From an uncultured Clostridium sp. (GTDB lineage: Bacteria > Bacillota > Clostridia > Clostridiales > Clostridiaceae): a DNA stretch of 41,208 nt. The stretch's first letter is position 1. Each line of letters begins with the position of its first letter. Positions 33,087 through 41,123 of the stretch are shown here, in pieces. A program made the position numbers and the translations under genes. The notes below the pieces were generated by a model. It searched no databases. It was not told where the DNA came from and saw only the letters and a list, made by a program, of their open reading frames with translations. The DNA lies in assembly GCF_934754925.1 (NCBI RefSeq), contig NZ_CAKVJA010000023.1, forward strand, positions 1 through 41,208. The letters are read 5' to 3'.

Positions 33087-34613
33087 TTATTTATTAACAT
33101 ATTCTCTTTTTATCTTTTTTGATGTTGTCTTATCAAATTCTGTTTCTCTTATGATTACCTTATTAACTCTTTTATAAGTAGGAAGTTTTAAATTATATTC
33201 ATCAACAACCTTTTTTATTTCATATTCAATATTTCTAATTCTGTTTTTAGATAAGTAATCATAATCTGGATATATTTCAGCCTTAATTACATCCTTCTCT
33301 TCACTAACTACTATTTCTTTAATTATTCTATTAACTAATAGATCATTTTCTAATTCCTCTGGCGATACATTCTCTCCATTAGCTAAAATTATAAGGTTTT
33401 TTCTTCTTCCAGTTATATAAATATAATTATCTTCATCTATATATCCTAAATCCCCGGTTTTAAGATATCCATCAACTAAGGTTTCTTCTGTTTCCTTAGA
33501 CATTTTATAATATCCCATCATAACACTAGAACCTCTAACATATATTTCTTCATCTATAATCTTAGCTTCACAATTAGGAAGTAACTTTCCTACTGATTCC
33601 TTTTTTACCTTTCCAGGTAGATTGGTACTTATTGCAGGAGAACATTCTGTCATACCATATCCTTGTATTATCTCAATTCCAAATTCCTTAAATCCATCAA
33701 TATACTTTGGATTTAAATATGCTCCTCCACTATAAATAGTTCTTAAATTTCCTCCTAAGACCTCTTTTGCAACAAGCTTTTTAGGTAATATTGCACTTCC
33801 ATCTATTAGTTTATTGTATAATCCCTCTATTACCATAGGTACAAGACACATAACTTCAGGTTTAAATAATTTTAAATTTTTTGAAAATCTTATTATTGAA
33901 TCATTTATACAAATACAAAGTCCAGAATATATTCCTTTTAATATATCCATAGTAAAACAAAAAACATGATTTATAGGTAGTACAGTCATAGAAACTGTAC
34001 CCACTTTAAGCTCCATATCGCATGCAGTAGCATTATCAGCAAGATTCCTATGGTTAAGCATTACCCCCTTACTTTTTCCTGTAGTTCCTGATGTAAATAA
34101 TATAGCACATAATTTTTCATTATTAAGCTCTGTAAAAAAATTCCCCTTATTCTTTTCCATTAATTCATTTAAAGATAAAGAAAAATCATTATCATTTTTT
34201 TCTGTCATTGAAATTATATACTTTACCTTAGGACACATGTCCTTAACTGCTTTAGCTACATCAATTCTATCATTATCATATATTAATACTTCTATATCTG
34301 CTCTCTCTACCAATTCACATACATCATTTACAGAAAGCTTATCATCTATTGGAACAATTACTCCTCCTGAATTTACTACACCAAAATAACTTATAATCCA
34401 TGGATAAGATGTTGAACCTATTATTGCTACATGCTTTCCTAAAACTCCTAATTTCATTAACACATTACTTACTGTTTCACTATCATATTTTATATCATTA
34501 TAAGTTTTACTATTTATTTCATTTTTACTAATCTTATATTTAAAAGCAATGTTATCACCATACTCATTAGCAGCATAATTTATTATATCTCTCATATTTT
34601 TAATACTACTCAT
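33087..34613 (-). CDS. Acyl-AMP ligase (acyl-ACP/CoA synthetase-like adenylation enzyme)
   Basis: This 508-residue ANL-superfamily enzyme activates a carboxylic acid with ATP. Motifs in order: the P-loop FTSGTTGKSKGVML (172-185), LPINHVFCF, SGGAYLNPKYIDGF, the GYGMTECSP core (about 320), KTGDLGYIDEDNYIYITGRRKN hinge region (about 390-412) and the C-terminal Lys in TTSKKIKR. The overall pattern is nearer to long-chain acyl-CoA/ACP ligases than amino-acid adenylation domains. No specificity code can be read with confidence. Its start overlaps the stop of the phosphopantetheinyl transferase gene by 8 bases, so it is the last gene of the operon. The likely job is loading an acyl group on the operon's ACP. 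Confidence 0.9.
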   Translation of the reverse strand: MSSIKNMRDIINYAANEYGDNIAFKYKISKNEINSKTYNDIKYDSETVSNVLMKLGVLGKHVAIIGSTSYPWIISYFGVVNSGGVIVPIDDKLSVNDVCELVERADIEVLIYDNDRIDVAKAVKDMCPKVKYIISMTEKNDNDFSLSLNELMEKNKGNFFTELNNEKLCAILFTSGTTGKSKGVMLNHRNLADNATACDMELKVGTVSMTVLPINHVFCFTMDILKGIYSGLCICINDSIIRFSKNLKLFKPEVMCLVPMVIEGLYNKLIDGSAILPKKLVAKEVLGGNLRTIYSGGAYLNPKYIDGFKEFGIEIIQGYGMTECSPAISTNLPGKVKKESVGKLLPNCEAKIIDEEIYVRGSSVMMGYYKMSKETEETLVDGYLKTGDLGYIDEDNYIYITGRRKNLIILANGENVSPEELENDLLVNRIIKEIVVSEEKDVIKAEIYPDYDYLSKNRIRNIEYEIKKVVDEYNLKLPTYKRVNKVIIRETEFDKTTSKKIKREYVNK

Positions 34614-35169
34614 TACATGCCCCCCAAGCTATTGATATTATATACTCCTTATCCTTTATAACTACCTTTTCCTGCTTAAAATTAAATCCATTTATATTAC
34701 ATAAAATATTAGTATCATTATCACTTATTTTAAACTCAACATTCCTCATTCCATAAGATAAGCCTTGTCCAATACATTTTATAAACGCTTCCTTCAAAGT
34801 CCAAAGTCTAAAGAAATACTCATCTCTTCTATTACTAAATTCCATATTTTTTCTCTCTACTTCTGTTAATGTCTTACTAATAACATATTTATTAATATTT
34901 TTTATATCCTCTATATCAATTCCTATTTTCATTTTATTTACTGAACATACAACAACCTCATTACAATGACTTATGCTAAAATTAAGAGGACTTTTTTCTA
35001 AATATGGCTTACCTTTTCTACCGTACTTATACTTTAAGTCCTCTTTCTTAAAATGAAACTTTTCTATTAAATTTTTTTCTAATAAACTAAATGCTTCCTT
35101 GTGAAGCTTATTATTTCTCTCTACCCTTGAAAGATTTATATCTATATTAATGTATTTATACCAATACAT
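34606..35169 (-). CDS. Sfp-type 4'-phosphopantetheinyl transferase
   Basis: This 187-residue enzyme transfers phosphopantetheine from CoA to a carrier-protein serine. It has the small N-terminal GKPYLEKSPLNFSISHC segment (about 53-69), the Mg-binding GIDIED with Asp85 and Glu87, and WTLKEAFIK with Trp123, Lys126 and Glu127. It is at the short end for the Sfp class (usually 220-240), with a shortened N-terminal part. It overlaps the ACP gene by 14 bases and the ligase gene by 8. A dedicated transferase beside its carrier implies that the housekeeping AcpS does not recognise this ACP. Confidence 0.92.
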   Translation of the reverse strand: MYWYKYINIDINLSRVERNNKLHKEAFSLLEKNLIEKFHFKKEDLKYKYGRKGKPYLEKSPLNFSISHCNEVVVCSVNKMKIGIDIEDIKNINKYVISKTLTEVERKNMEFSNRRDEYFFRLWTLKEAFIKCIGQGLSYGMRNVEFKISDNDTNILCNINGFNFKQEKVVIKDKEYIISIAWGACNE

Positions 35170-35401
35170 TTTCTGTTGTAAAATTACTTATATAATCTAA
35201 TAAATCTTCAATTGTAATTATATTAAGTACAGCCTTTTCATCTACTTCAAAATCAAATGCATCCTCAATCTCACCTATTATTCCCATAAACTCATAAGAA
35301 TTAATTCCTAAATCTTCTATTAACCTTGTTTGTAAAGTTATATCATCTATATTTAAATCTATATATTCATTTAAAATTTCCTTTACCTTCTCAAATACCA
35401 C
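35156..35401 (-). CDS. Stand-alone acyl/peptidyl carrier protein
   Basis: This 81-residue acidic four-helix carrier protein has the phosphopantetheine site Ser35 in DLGINSYEFMGIIGEIEDAF. The residue after the Ser is Tyr rather than the usual Leu, so it differs from the fatty acid ACP (DSLDTVE). The C-terminal ITIEDLLDYI helix is typical. It sits 14 bases after the condensation gene stop. It should carry the acyl intermediate between the ligase and condensation enzyme. Confidence 0.92.
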   Translation of the reverse strand: MVFEKVKEILNEYIDLNIDDITLQTRLIEDLGINSYEFMGIIGEIEDAFDFEVDEKAVLNIITIEDLLDYISNFTTENVLV

Positions 35402-35415
35402 TATTAACCTCTCCC

Positions 35416-36834
35416 TTAAACACTTTCTATTATTTCTTCTATTGTTTTATATGGATTATTAATACCTTCAAATAAAATTCTACAAATATAATAATACATA
35501 TATTGTAGTTTTTCAGGTGTAACTCGTCCTGTTTGATATTCAAAATTAAAATCTAATCCATTATCATTTGATCTATGCATTACTGTTAAATATAATGCAT
35601 GTGCACAAACACCATTAGAATACCAATTCGTTTTATAGTCTATATTATCAAAACTTACAGCATGTCTATTTTTTTTATTAGTTTCTTTCATAGTTAACGG
35701 CTGATATGTTAAACTAAGTGGCTCATAAGTCTGCCCTGGTTCATTATTATAAAAATTAGTTCTATAATTTAGATACTCAACAGGATTAAAATTAGCATGA
35801 CGAAATAATGAATTTTGAGCATACCTTATTTTCTTTATTCCATCCATAAATGTTTCTCTTTTACTAACTATAGTTCTACAAGGAAAACAATGTATTCTTG
35901 TACCTCCACTTTTCTTTTCTGATAACGTTGCTCTTCTTGCAACTGTACTCATTATAGAAACATCATCTTGATTATTAAACTTTTGCAAATATGTTCTAAG
36001 TGCCATCATTAATAAACATACCATTGGAATCTTATTTTCTTCACAAAACTTTAATAATAAATGTGAAGGGTACTCCTCTAAACTAAATACTGTAATGTTA
36101 GCATCAACATTATTGCTAACATTAGTTACATTTCTTATGTTATCATTACCTCTTCTATGTCTTTCTTCTAATAATCTCTCTATTCCATCTATATCATTAT
36201 ATATAGGTTCTGATTCTTCAATTAACTTTTTAAAATATTCCCTATCCTTATATTGAGCCTTTGATCCTGATTCATACTCTAAATCTTTTTCTATTTGTTT
36301 TATATAAGAATACATTTCCTTAGGATATTCTATTCCTTCATATCTTTTATAACAATATATTTCAATTATATCTCTTAAAAATACTATTAAGCTTTGTGCA
36401 TCCATAGTCATATGATCAACTAGTAAATATATTCCCTTATAATTATCTGGAGTTATTATCATTACTACTTTATTTAAAGGAGAATTTTCTCTTTCAAATG
36501 GGGTCTCTGTCCATTCCCTCATTTTTAATTCAGCCTCTTTCATTGTATATCCTGAAAAATCATATAGTTCTATATCACGCTCTTCTTTATCTGCAACATA
36601 TTGCATTACATTTCCATCTAAGTCAGTAACAAATCTAAGTCTCATTGCTTCGCATCTAGAATACGCTTCGTATATTGACTCTTTTAATATGTCAAAACTA
36701 ATATCTTCCTTTATAGTTAAACTAGTTCCTATATTTAATACTTGCTTTTTAGGACAATATTTTAAAGTATAAAAATGAAGTTTTTGAGCTGCCGTTAATG
36801 GATATAAGCTCTTATAATCAATTTCATTAAGCAT
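35416..36834 (-). CDS. Stand-alone condensation-domain enzyme
   Basis: This 472-residue protein consists of a single nonribosomal peptide synthetase-type condensation domain (PF00668 fold) without adenylation or carrier domain attached. It opens with YPLTAAQKLHFYTLKY (usual C1), and the catalytic motif HHxxxDG appears as DHMTMDA at 140-146, keeping the catalytic second His (His141) and the structural Asp145 but replacing the first His with Asp. Later motifs include MSTVARRATLSEK (about 316) and the HRSNDNGLDFNFEYQTG end. Such enzymes join a carrier-bound acyl group to an amine or alcohol. The gene overlaps the hydrolase gene by 8 bases and lies 14 bases before the ACP gene. The nucleophile and product are unknown. 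Confidence 0.88.
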   Translation of the reverse strand: MLNEIDYKSLYPLTAAQKLHFYTLKYCPKKQVLNIGTSLTIKEDISFDILKESIYEAYSRCEAMRLRFVTDLDGNVMQYVADKEERDIELYDFSGYTMKEAELKMREWTETPFERENSPLNKVVMIITPDNYKGIYLLVDHMTMDAQSLIVFLRDIIEIYCYKRYEGIEYPKEMYSYIKQIEKDLEYESGSKAQYKDREYFKKLIEESEPIYNDIDGIERLLEERHRRGNDNIRNVTNVSNNVDANITVFSLEEYPSHLLLKFCEENKIPMVCLLMMALRTYLQKFNNQDDVSIMSTVARRATLSEKKSGGTRIHCFPCRTIVSKRETFMDGIKKIRYAQNSLFRHANFNPVEYLNYRTNFYNNEPGQTYEPLSLTYQPLTMKETNKKNRHAVSFDNIDYKTNWYSNGVCAHALYLTVMHRSNDNGLDFNFEYQTGRVTPEKLQYMYYYICRILFEGINNPYKTIEEIIESV

Positions 36835-37792
36835 TAATTTTCACTTCCCTATCTGATAAATATCTTTTTATAAAATCGTCTACTTTCCTTTCATATTCTT
36901 CTGTTTCTTTATAATATGACTCTGCATGTCCTGCTCCTTTTACTATAAAAAGAGCTTTTGGAGAAGAACAATTTTTATATATCTCCTCAGTCATACTACA
37001 AGGAACAAATGAGTCACTATCTCCATGTATTAATAACATTGGAACCGTTGCCTTTTTTACTTCTTCTGCTGCATTACACTGATCTAATCTATATCCAGCT
37101 AACTTTTTACTCATTATACTTGCTATTTTTATAATAGGATATGGTGGTATATGATACATATTTTTTAATACTTCACTAAATACCTCTGCTGGTGAAGTAA
37201 ATGCAGAATCTGAAATTATTCCTTTTACATTATTAGGAAGTTCTAATCCTGATGCCATTAATGCTGTAGCACCTCCCATAGATGTTCCATGTAGTAATAT
37301 TTCACAATCTTCACCTAATAAAGAAATTACATATTCAATCCACCTAACTAGATCATTTCTATCTAAGCATCCAAATCCAATATATTTTCCTTCGCTTGCT
37401 CCATGGGCCCTAGCATCTATCATGAGAATATTAAAATTTCTCTCTAAATAAAATCTAGATATTGCAGTATAATCACTTATCCCAGCTGTACTTGAATATC
37501 CATGTAAACAAATAACTATCTTTTTAGAATTTTTCTTAGGAAATAATATACCATGTAGTTTTAAATTATCATCAGATTTTATATAAACATCCTCATGTTC
37601 TTGCTTTATAAGCCAATCCTTCTTCTTCTTAATTTCAGGAATATATTTAACCCACTCTGTGCCAGACATCCTTTTAGTTCTTTCTACATCAGCTTTATTC
37701 CTTACTAAAGTTCTTTTTAACAAATATGATGCTATTGTCACTTCTGTTGCTGCAAAACATAATATTCCACTAATTATTAATTTTTTACTCAA
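36827..37792 (-). CDS. Membrane-anchored alpha/beta hydrolase
   Basis: This serine hydrolase of about 321 residues has a single N-terminal membrane helix (KKLIISGILCFAATEVTIAS), a short basic stretch, and an alpha/beta fold domain like B. subtilis YqkD. Numbered from the TTG start: oxyanion loop CLHGYSSTAG (about 95), nucleophile GTSMGG with Ser171, Asp260 in HGDSDSFVP and His289 in GAGHAES. I chose the TTG at 37790-37792 because GAGAGGTG precedes it; the frame is open 11 codons upstream to 37825 without a site. The active domain may face the cytosol or outside depending on topology. It may release or trim the product of the ACP-condensation pair, or hydrolyse a lipid precursor. The first structural gene after MerR. 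Confidence 0.86.
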   Translation of the reverse strand: MSKKLIISGILCFAATEVTIASYLLKRTLVRNKADVERTKRMSGTEWVKYIPEIKKKKDWLIKQEHEDVYIKSDDNLKLHGILFPKKNSKKIVICLHGYSSTAGISDYTAISRFYLERNFNILMIDARAHGASEGKYIGFGCLDRNDLVRWIEYVISLLGEDCEILLHGTSMGGATALMASGLELPNNVKGIISDSAFTSPAEVFSEVLKNMYHIPPYPIIKIASIMSKKLAGYRLDQCNAAEEVKKATVPMLLIHGDSDSFVPCSMTEEIYKNCSSPKALFIVKGAGHAESYYKETEEYERKVDDFIKRYLSDREVKINA

Positions 37793-37828
37793 TTTACACC
37801 TCTCAACTAGTGAAATTTTGGCCAAAAT

Positions 37829-38236
37829 TTACTTATATTTTTTATTAATTTGAAACATATTTTCATCATCTAATATATCTGATACTGCATAGTCATATTG
37901 CCTTAATTTTTCTGTTGCCATTTCTAAATTACTTATTGTATCCTTAATCTTCTTTTTGATATACTCTCTATATTTGCACATTAACTCTCTTCTTTCCTCA
38001 ATAGTCTCATCACCTTTTAAATATAAAGTAATATATTCTTTTATATTGGAAATAGGCATATCAATATCTCTAAGATTTATAAGCATTTTTATCCATTCTA
38101 AATCTTCTTCTGTATATCTTCTTACACCATTTTCATCCTTTTTAACAAATGGAGTTAACCCTTCCTTATCATAATATCTAAGAGTATATACTGAAATATT
38201 AAGTTTTTTAGATGCATCCTTTATTAAACATTCCAT
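37829..38236 (-). CDS. MerR-family transcription regulator
   Basis: This 135-residue regulator has a typical MerR winged helix (IKDASKKLNISVYTLRYYDKEGLTP, 5-29; then RRYTEEDLEWIKMLINLRDIDMP, 39-61), a dimerisation coiled coil (about 75-115) and a short tail. It has no cysteine pattern for metal sensing and no drug-binding domain. It is the first gene of the acyl-conjugating operon, 36 bases before the hydrolase start, and its promoter carries the 19-bp spacer and dyad expected for its own control. CAGGAGGG precedes the ATG. The inducer is unknown; the short effector part suggests a small ligand or redox cue. Confidence 0.92.
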   Translation of the reverse strand: MECLIKDASKKLNISVYTLRYYDKEGLTPFVKKDENGVRRYTEEDLEWIKMLINLRDIDMPISNIKEYITLYLKGDETIEERRELMCKYREYIKKKIKDTISNLEMATEKLRQYDYAVSDILDDENMFQINKKYK

Positions 38237-38256
38237 TTTATCCCTCCTGTAACTTC

Positions 38257-38287
38257 ATTATAAATGCTAGAGTGCACTCTATGTCAA
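38257..38287 (-). promoter_or_regulatory. MerR-type promoter with 19-bp spacer and 14-bp palindrome
   Basis: On the minus strand TTGACA (38282-38287) and TATAAT (38257-38262) are perfect hexamers but separated by 19 bp. The spacer contains TAGAGTGCACTCTA (38268-38281), a perfect palindrome. This is the geometry of MerR-activated promoters. It drives the regulator itself and, as one unit, the whole six-gene operon. Confidence 0.9.
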
Positions 38288-38328
38288 ACATGATATTGTT
38301 ACATAATTTGATAATAAGCTTCCTGATT

Positions 38329-38360
38329 ATATATATTTCCTCGGAAATATATATTTTTTT
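38329..38360 (+). terminator. Orphan intrinsic terminator on the plus strand
   Basis: ATATATATTTCC (38329-38340) pairs with GGAAATATATAT (38343-38354), with a tight CTCG-type loop and a run of seven T at 38354-38360. No plus-strand gene lies upstream, because the MerR gene points away. The remaining 355-base gap (38237-38591) is AT-rich and otherwise shows only the MerR promoter and the YhhN gene's ribosome site. Confidence 0.65.
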
Positions 38361-38591
38361 ATGTTATATTATGTAAGTTAAACCTTTACTCTTATTTTCA
38401 AATATTTTTATAAATAATATATAAGAGTTAACTACATAAATTTATTTTAAAATCTATTATATAAATAGCTCTTTATTTTTATAAATTACATATTTACAAA
38501 GTAACCTACATTATCATTGTTTACTTGTAGCAATTTACTCACTTAAAGCTTAATATATTATATAAAAATAATTTTATTACTGGAGTTATAT

Positions 38592-39278
38592 GTGGGTATT
38601 TATATATGTATATTATTGTCACTTATTTGCTTAAGTATATTAATTTACTCAACTTTTAAATCTGATTATAAATTTAGGCTAATTGCTAAGATATTTACCA
38701 GCTTATGCTTTTTACTAGTATCTTTATTTTCCTATCTAAGTAATCCTATTAATCCAAAATACTTCTTTCTAATTTTTATTGGATTAATTTTTTCATTTAT
38801 AGGAGATGTATTACTTGGAATTAATACTAAAAATCATAATATAAAAACTAATTTATTTTTAAGCGGCGGCTTTGCATTCTCCATTACTCATATCTTTTAC
38901 TCAATATGTTTTATAACCTTAGTCGGAATTCATATTAGAGATTTTATTTATGCAATATTTATATCATTTATTTTATTATCAACTTTAATATGCAATAAAA
39001 AACTAACTATTAATAAATATCATTTACCTGGTATTATATATTGTTTAATTATAAGCTTCATGCTTTGTAAAGCTATTTCTTTAATAACTGTAAATTCATT
39101 AAATTTAATTGCAAAATCTTTAGTTATTATTGGTGCAACACTATTTGTAATTTCTGATTATCTTTTATCATTATTTCTTCTTAATAAAAACTGTCCAAAA
39201 TTTATTAGTAGACTAAATTTAATTACTTATTACCTTGGACAAATACTCATAGCCTTAAGTATATTATATATTGCATAG
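38592..39278 (+). CDS. YhhN-family (lysoplasmalogenase-like) membrane protein
   Basis: This 228-residue polytopic membrane protein has seven or eight helices. Family markers are FSFIGDVLLG (about 67-76), FLSGGFAFSITHIFYSICF (about 89-107), ATLFVISDYLLS (about 182) and the C-terminal LITYYLGQILIALS. Human TMEM86B and bacterial relatives hydrolyse the vinyl ether bond of lysoplasmalogens. Many clostridia contain plasmalogens, so the role is plausible; it is an inference from family. The start is a GTG with a weak TGGAG site; an ATG at 38590 is out of frame. It is divergent from the MerR operon. Confidence 0.8.
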   Translation: MGIYICILLSLICLSILIYSTFKSDYKFRLIAKIFTSLCFLLVSLFSYLSNPINPKYFFLIFIGLIFSFIGDVLLGINTKNHNIKTNLFLSGGFAFSITHIFYSICFITLVGIHIRDFIYAIFISFILLSTLICNKKLTINKYHLPGIIYCLIISFMLCKAISLITVNSLNLIAKSLVIIGATLFVISDYLLSLFLLNKNCPKFISRLNLITYYLGQILIALSILYIA

Positions 39279-39283
39279 TCAAA

Positions 39284-39314
39284 AAGCTAGATAATCGTTT
39301 TGATTATCTAGCTT
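39284..39314. terminator. Bidirectional terminator, YhhN / FtsX-like permease
   Basis: AAGCTAGATAATC (39284-39296) pairs perfectly with 39302-39314, between convergent genes. Confidence 0.85.
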
Positions 39315-39343
39315 AAATTATTTATATACTTAATTTATTTTCT

Positions 39344-40837
39344 CTATTCATTGGATTTTAATGCATCAATCATATTAACTTTCTTTAATTTAATATGCAT
39401 CAAAATCATAACAATAACTGAAAATAATATAGTTAATAGTGCAGAGATTATATAACTACTAACTGAAATATTAGGATACATCATCATAGTATCTGTTTCT
39501 GCTGTATTAATTATAAATATATGCAGTATCTTACCCAATACTGATCCTGTAATAACTCCAATTAATGTTAAAATTATATTTTCTCGTGATATATACATAG
39601 TTACTTCATTATTAAAGAATCCAAGTACCTTAATAGTAGAAAGTTCTCTTATACGTTCTGATACATTTATATTGTTTAAATTATATAAAACAACAAATGC
39701 AAGAGATCCAGCTGCTACTATTATTACTATCATAACTAAGTTCATGCTATCATTTGAATCTTCAGTAGTTTTTTGAATTTGCGACTTTAAAGTAACATTA
39801 GTTACTTTATTACATTCTAAAAGCTTTGAAGAAATTTCATTATCATCTTCTTTATCAGTATTGAAGTTTATAAGTTGAGTATTATATATAGGCTCTTTTC
39901 CAAATATCTCTTTATAGTATGCTGGTGACATATATACATAATGACTAACATAATTTTCAGTTATATTATATACTTTAACCTGGTGACTATTATTATCTTC
40001 ATCCTTCAATATTATTGTATCATTAACTGATACCCCTAAAAGTTTTGCTAATTTTTCACTAATAATAACTCCACTATCATTAATTGTATACTTTTCCCCT
40101 GAAGGTCTATCATCTAATAATATAAAATCATCAAATTTATCAACATTTTCCGGTACATATAAAGATGCAGTTTGTTTATTCATTCCCTCTCTGCTAAATG
40201 TTATTGATTCTTGATGAAGATTTATACTATTCTCATATCCATTTATCTGTTCTAGAGTATCCTTATATTTTTTATCATCTTCATCACTTGAGTTTTCATT
40301 AAGTATTACCATAGCTTCATATTTCCATACTTTATTAAACTCTTTATCTACCATTCCTGCATTAGAATCCTTTAATCCAAACCCAGTTACAAGCAATGCC
40401 ATACAACCAGCTATTCCTAATACAGTCATTATCATACGTTGTTTATATCTAAAAATATTTCTTAAAGTTACCTTATGATTAAAACTTAATCTTCTCCATA
40501 ATGGTGTAATTCTCTCTAATAATATTTTCTTTCCTATCTTTGGTGCTTTAGGTCTCATTAAATTGGCCGGCTTATCTTTTAATTCAACCTTAATAACAAA
40601 TAATGCAGCTCCAACAGTACATAAAATTGATATAACTACTGATTGAATAATATATGATGGATAATAGTATAATATTATTTTAGGTACATTATATATACTT
40701 CCATAAGCATTACTAATTACGCTTGGCAATGCTGTGCTTCCAATTAATATTCCTAGAATACAGCCTGAAATACTTGCTATTGAAGCATATATTATATACT
40801 TCCAAGATATTTCTAAGTCCTTATATCCTAAAGCCAG
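39344..40837 (-). pseudogene. FtsX-like ABC transporter permease, 5' truncated
   Basis: The frame encodes about 497 residues of the C-terminal part of a long MacB/FtsX-type permease. Helices come first (YIIYASIASISGCILG, then YIIQSVVISILCTVGAALFVI), then GKKILLERITPLWRRLSFNHKVTLRNIFRYKQRM, which is the usual link before a second FtsX domain, an extracellular domain of about 190 residues, and three last helices (MNLVMIVIIVAAGSLAFVVLY, ISRENIILTLIGVITGSVLG, ISALLTILFSVIVMILM). Full-size relatives have an N-terminal FtsX domain of 300 or more residues, missing here. The frame upstream reads LALGYKDLEISWK, the normal family sequence, then stops at TAA 40841-40843. A TTG at 40729 is the first usable start codon but has no ribosome site. 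No ATPase gene accompanies it. Confidence 0.82.
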
Positions 40838-41104
40838 ATATTATTTTGTAAACAAAAAGATAATAGAATCTTAGAAAGAATCCTATCTGTTGCTAGTAAA
40901 GCTGACTTTGAAAAACTATGTAGTAATTCAAGTGAATTCATTAAATCTAATATAGACTACTTTATAAGATATTCGGTAGGTGGATGTATTTCTATTATTC
41001 AAGCTTGGCTGGAAAATGACTTACCTCAATCCCCTTCTGAACTTGTTGAAATAATTAATAACATAAATACTTTTGATAGAAAATTAATTAATTGCCACCT
41101 ATAA
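40832..41104 (+). pseudogene. TetR-family regulator, C-terminal fragment
   Basis: About 90 codons in one frame encode FEKLCSNSSEFIKSNIDYFI, then RYSVGGCISIIQAWLENDLP and SPSELVEIINNINTFDRKL, which match the ligand-domain end of TetR regulators of the DhaS-like type (the Y..GG..G.I..WL.N pattern). There is no start codon or DNA-binding domain; the frame opens at a TAA at 40829-40831 and begins directly at the junction with the permease remnant. The stop lies at 41102-41104 within a terminator. TetR genes often lie divergent from ABC permease operons, which fits a deletion of the shared 5' region. Confidence 0.8.
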
Positions 41105-41123
41105 ATTAGGTGGTTTTCTTTTT
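41095..41123 (+). terminator. Terminator of the tetR remnant
   Basis: CCACCT (41095-41100) pairs with AGGTGG (41108-41113), followed by TTTTCTTTTT. It overlaps the stop codon. The remaining 85 bases to the window end are AT-rich with no gene seen. Confidence 0.78.

Noticed and set aside
33087..36834. Classic modular nonribosomal peptide synthetase
   Set aside because: All functions are single-domain proteins, the ligase resembles acyl-acid activating enzymes, and there is only one condensation domain and carrier.
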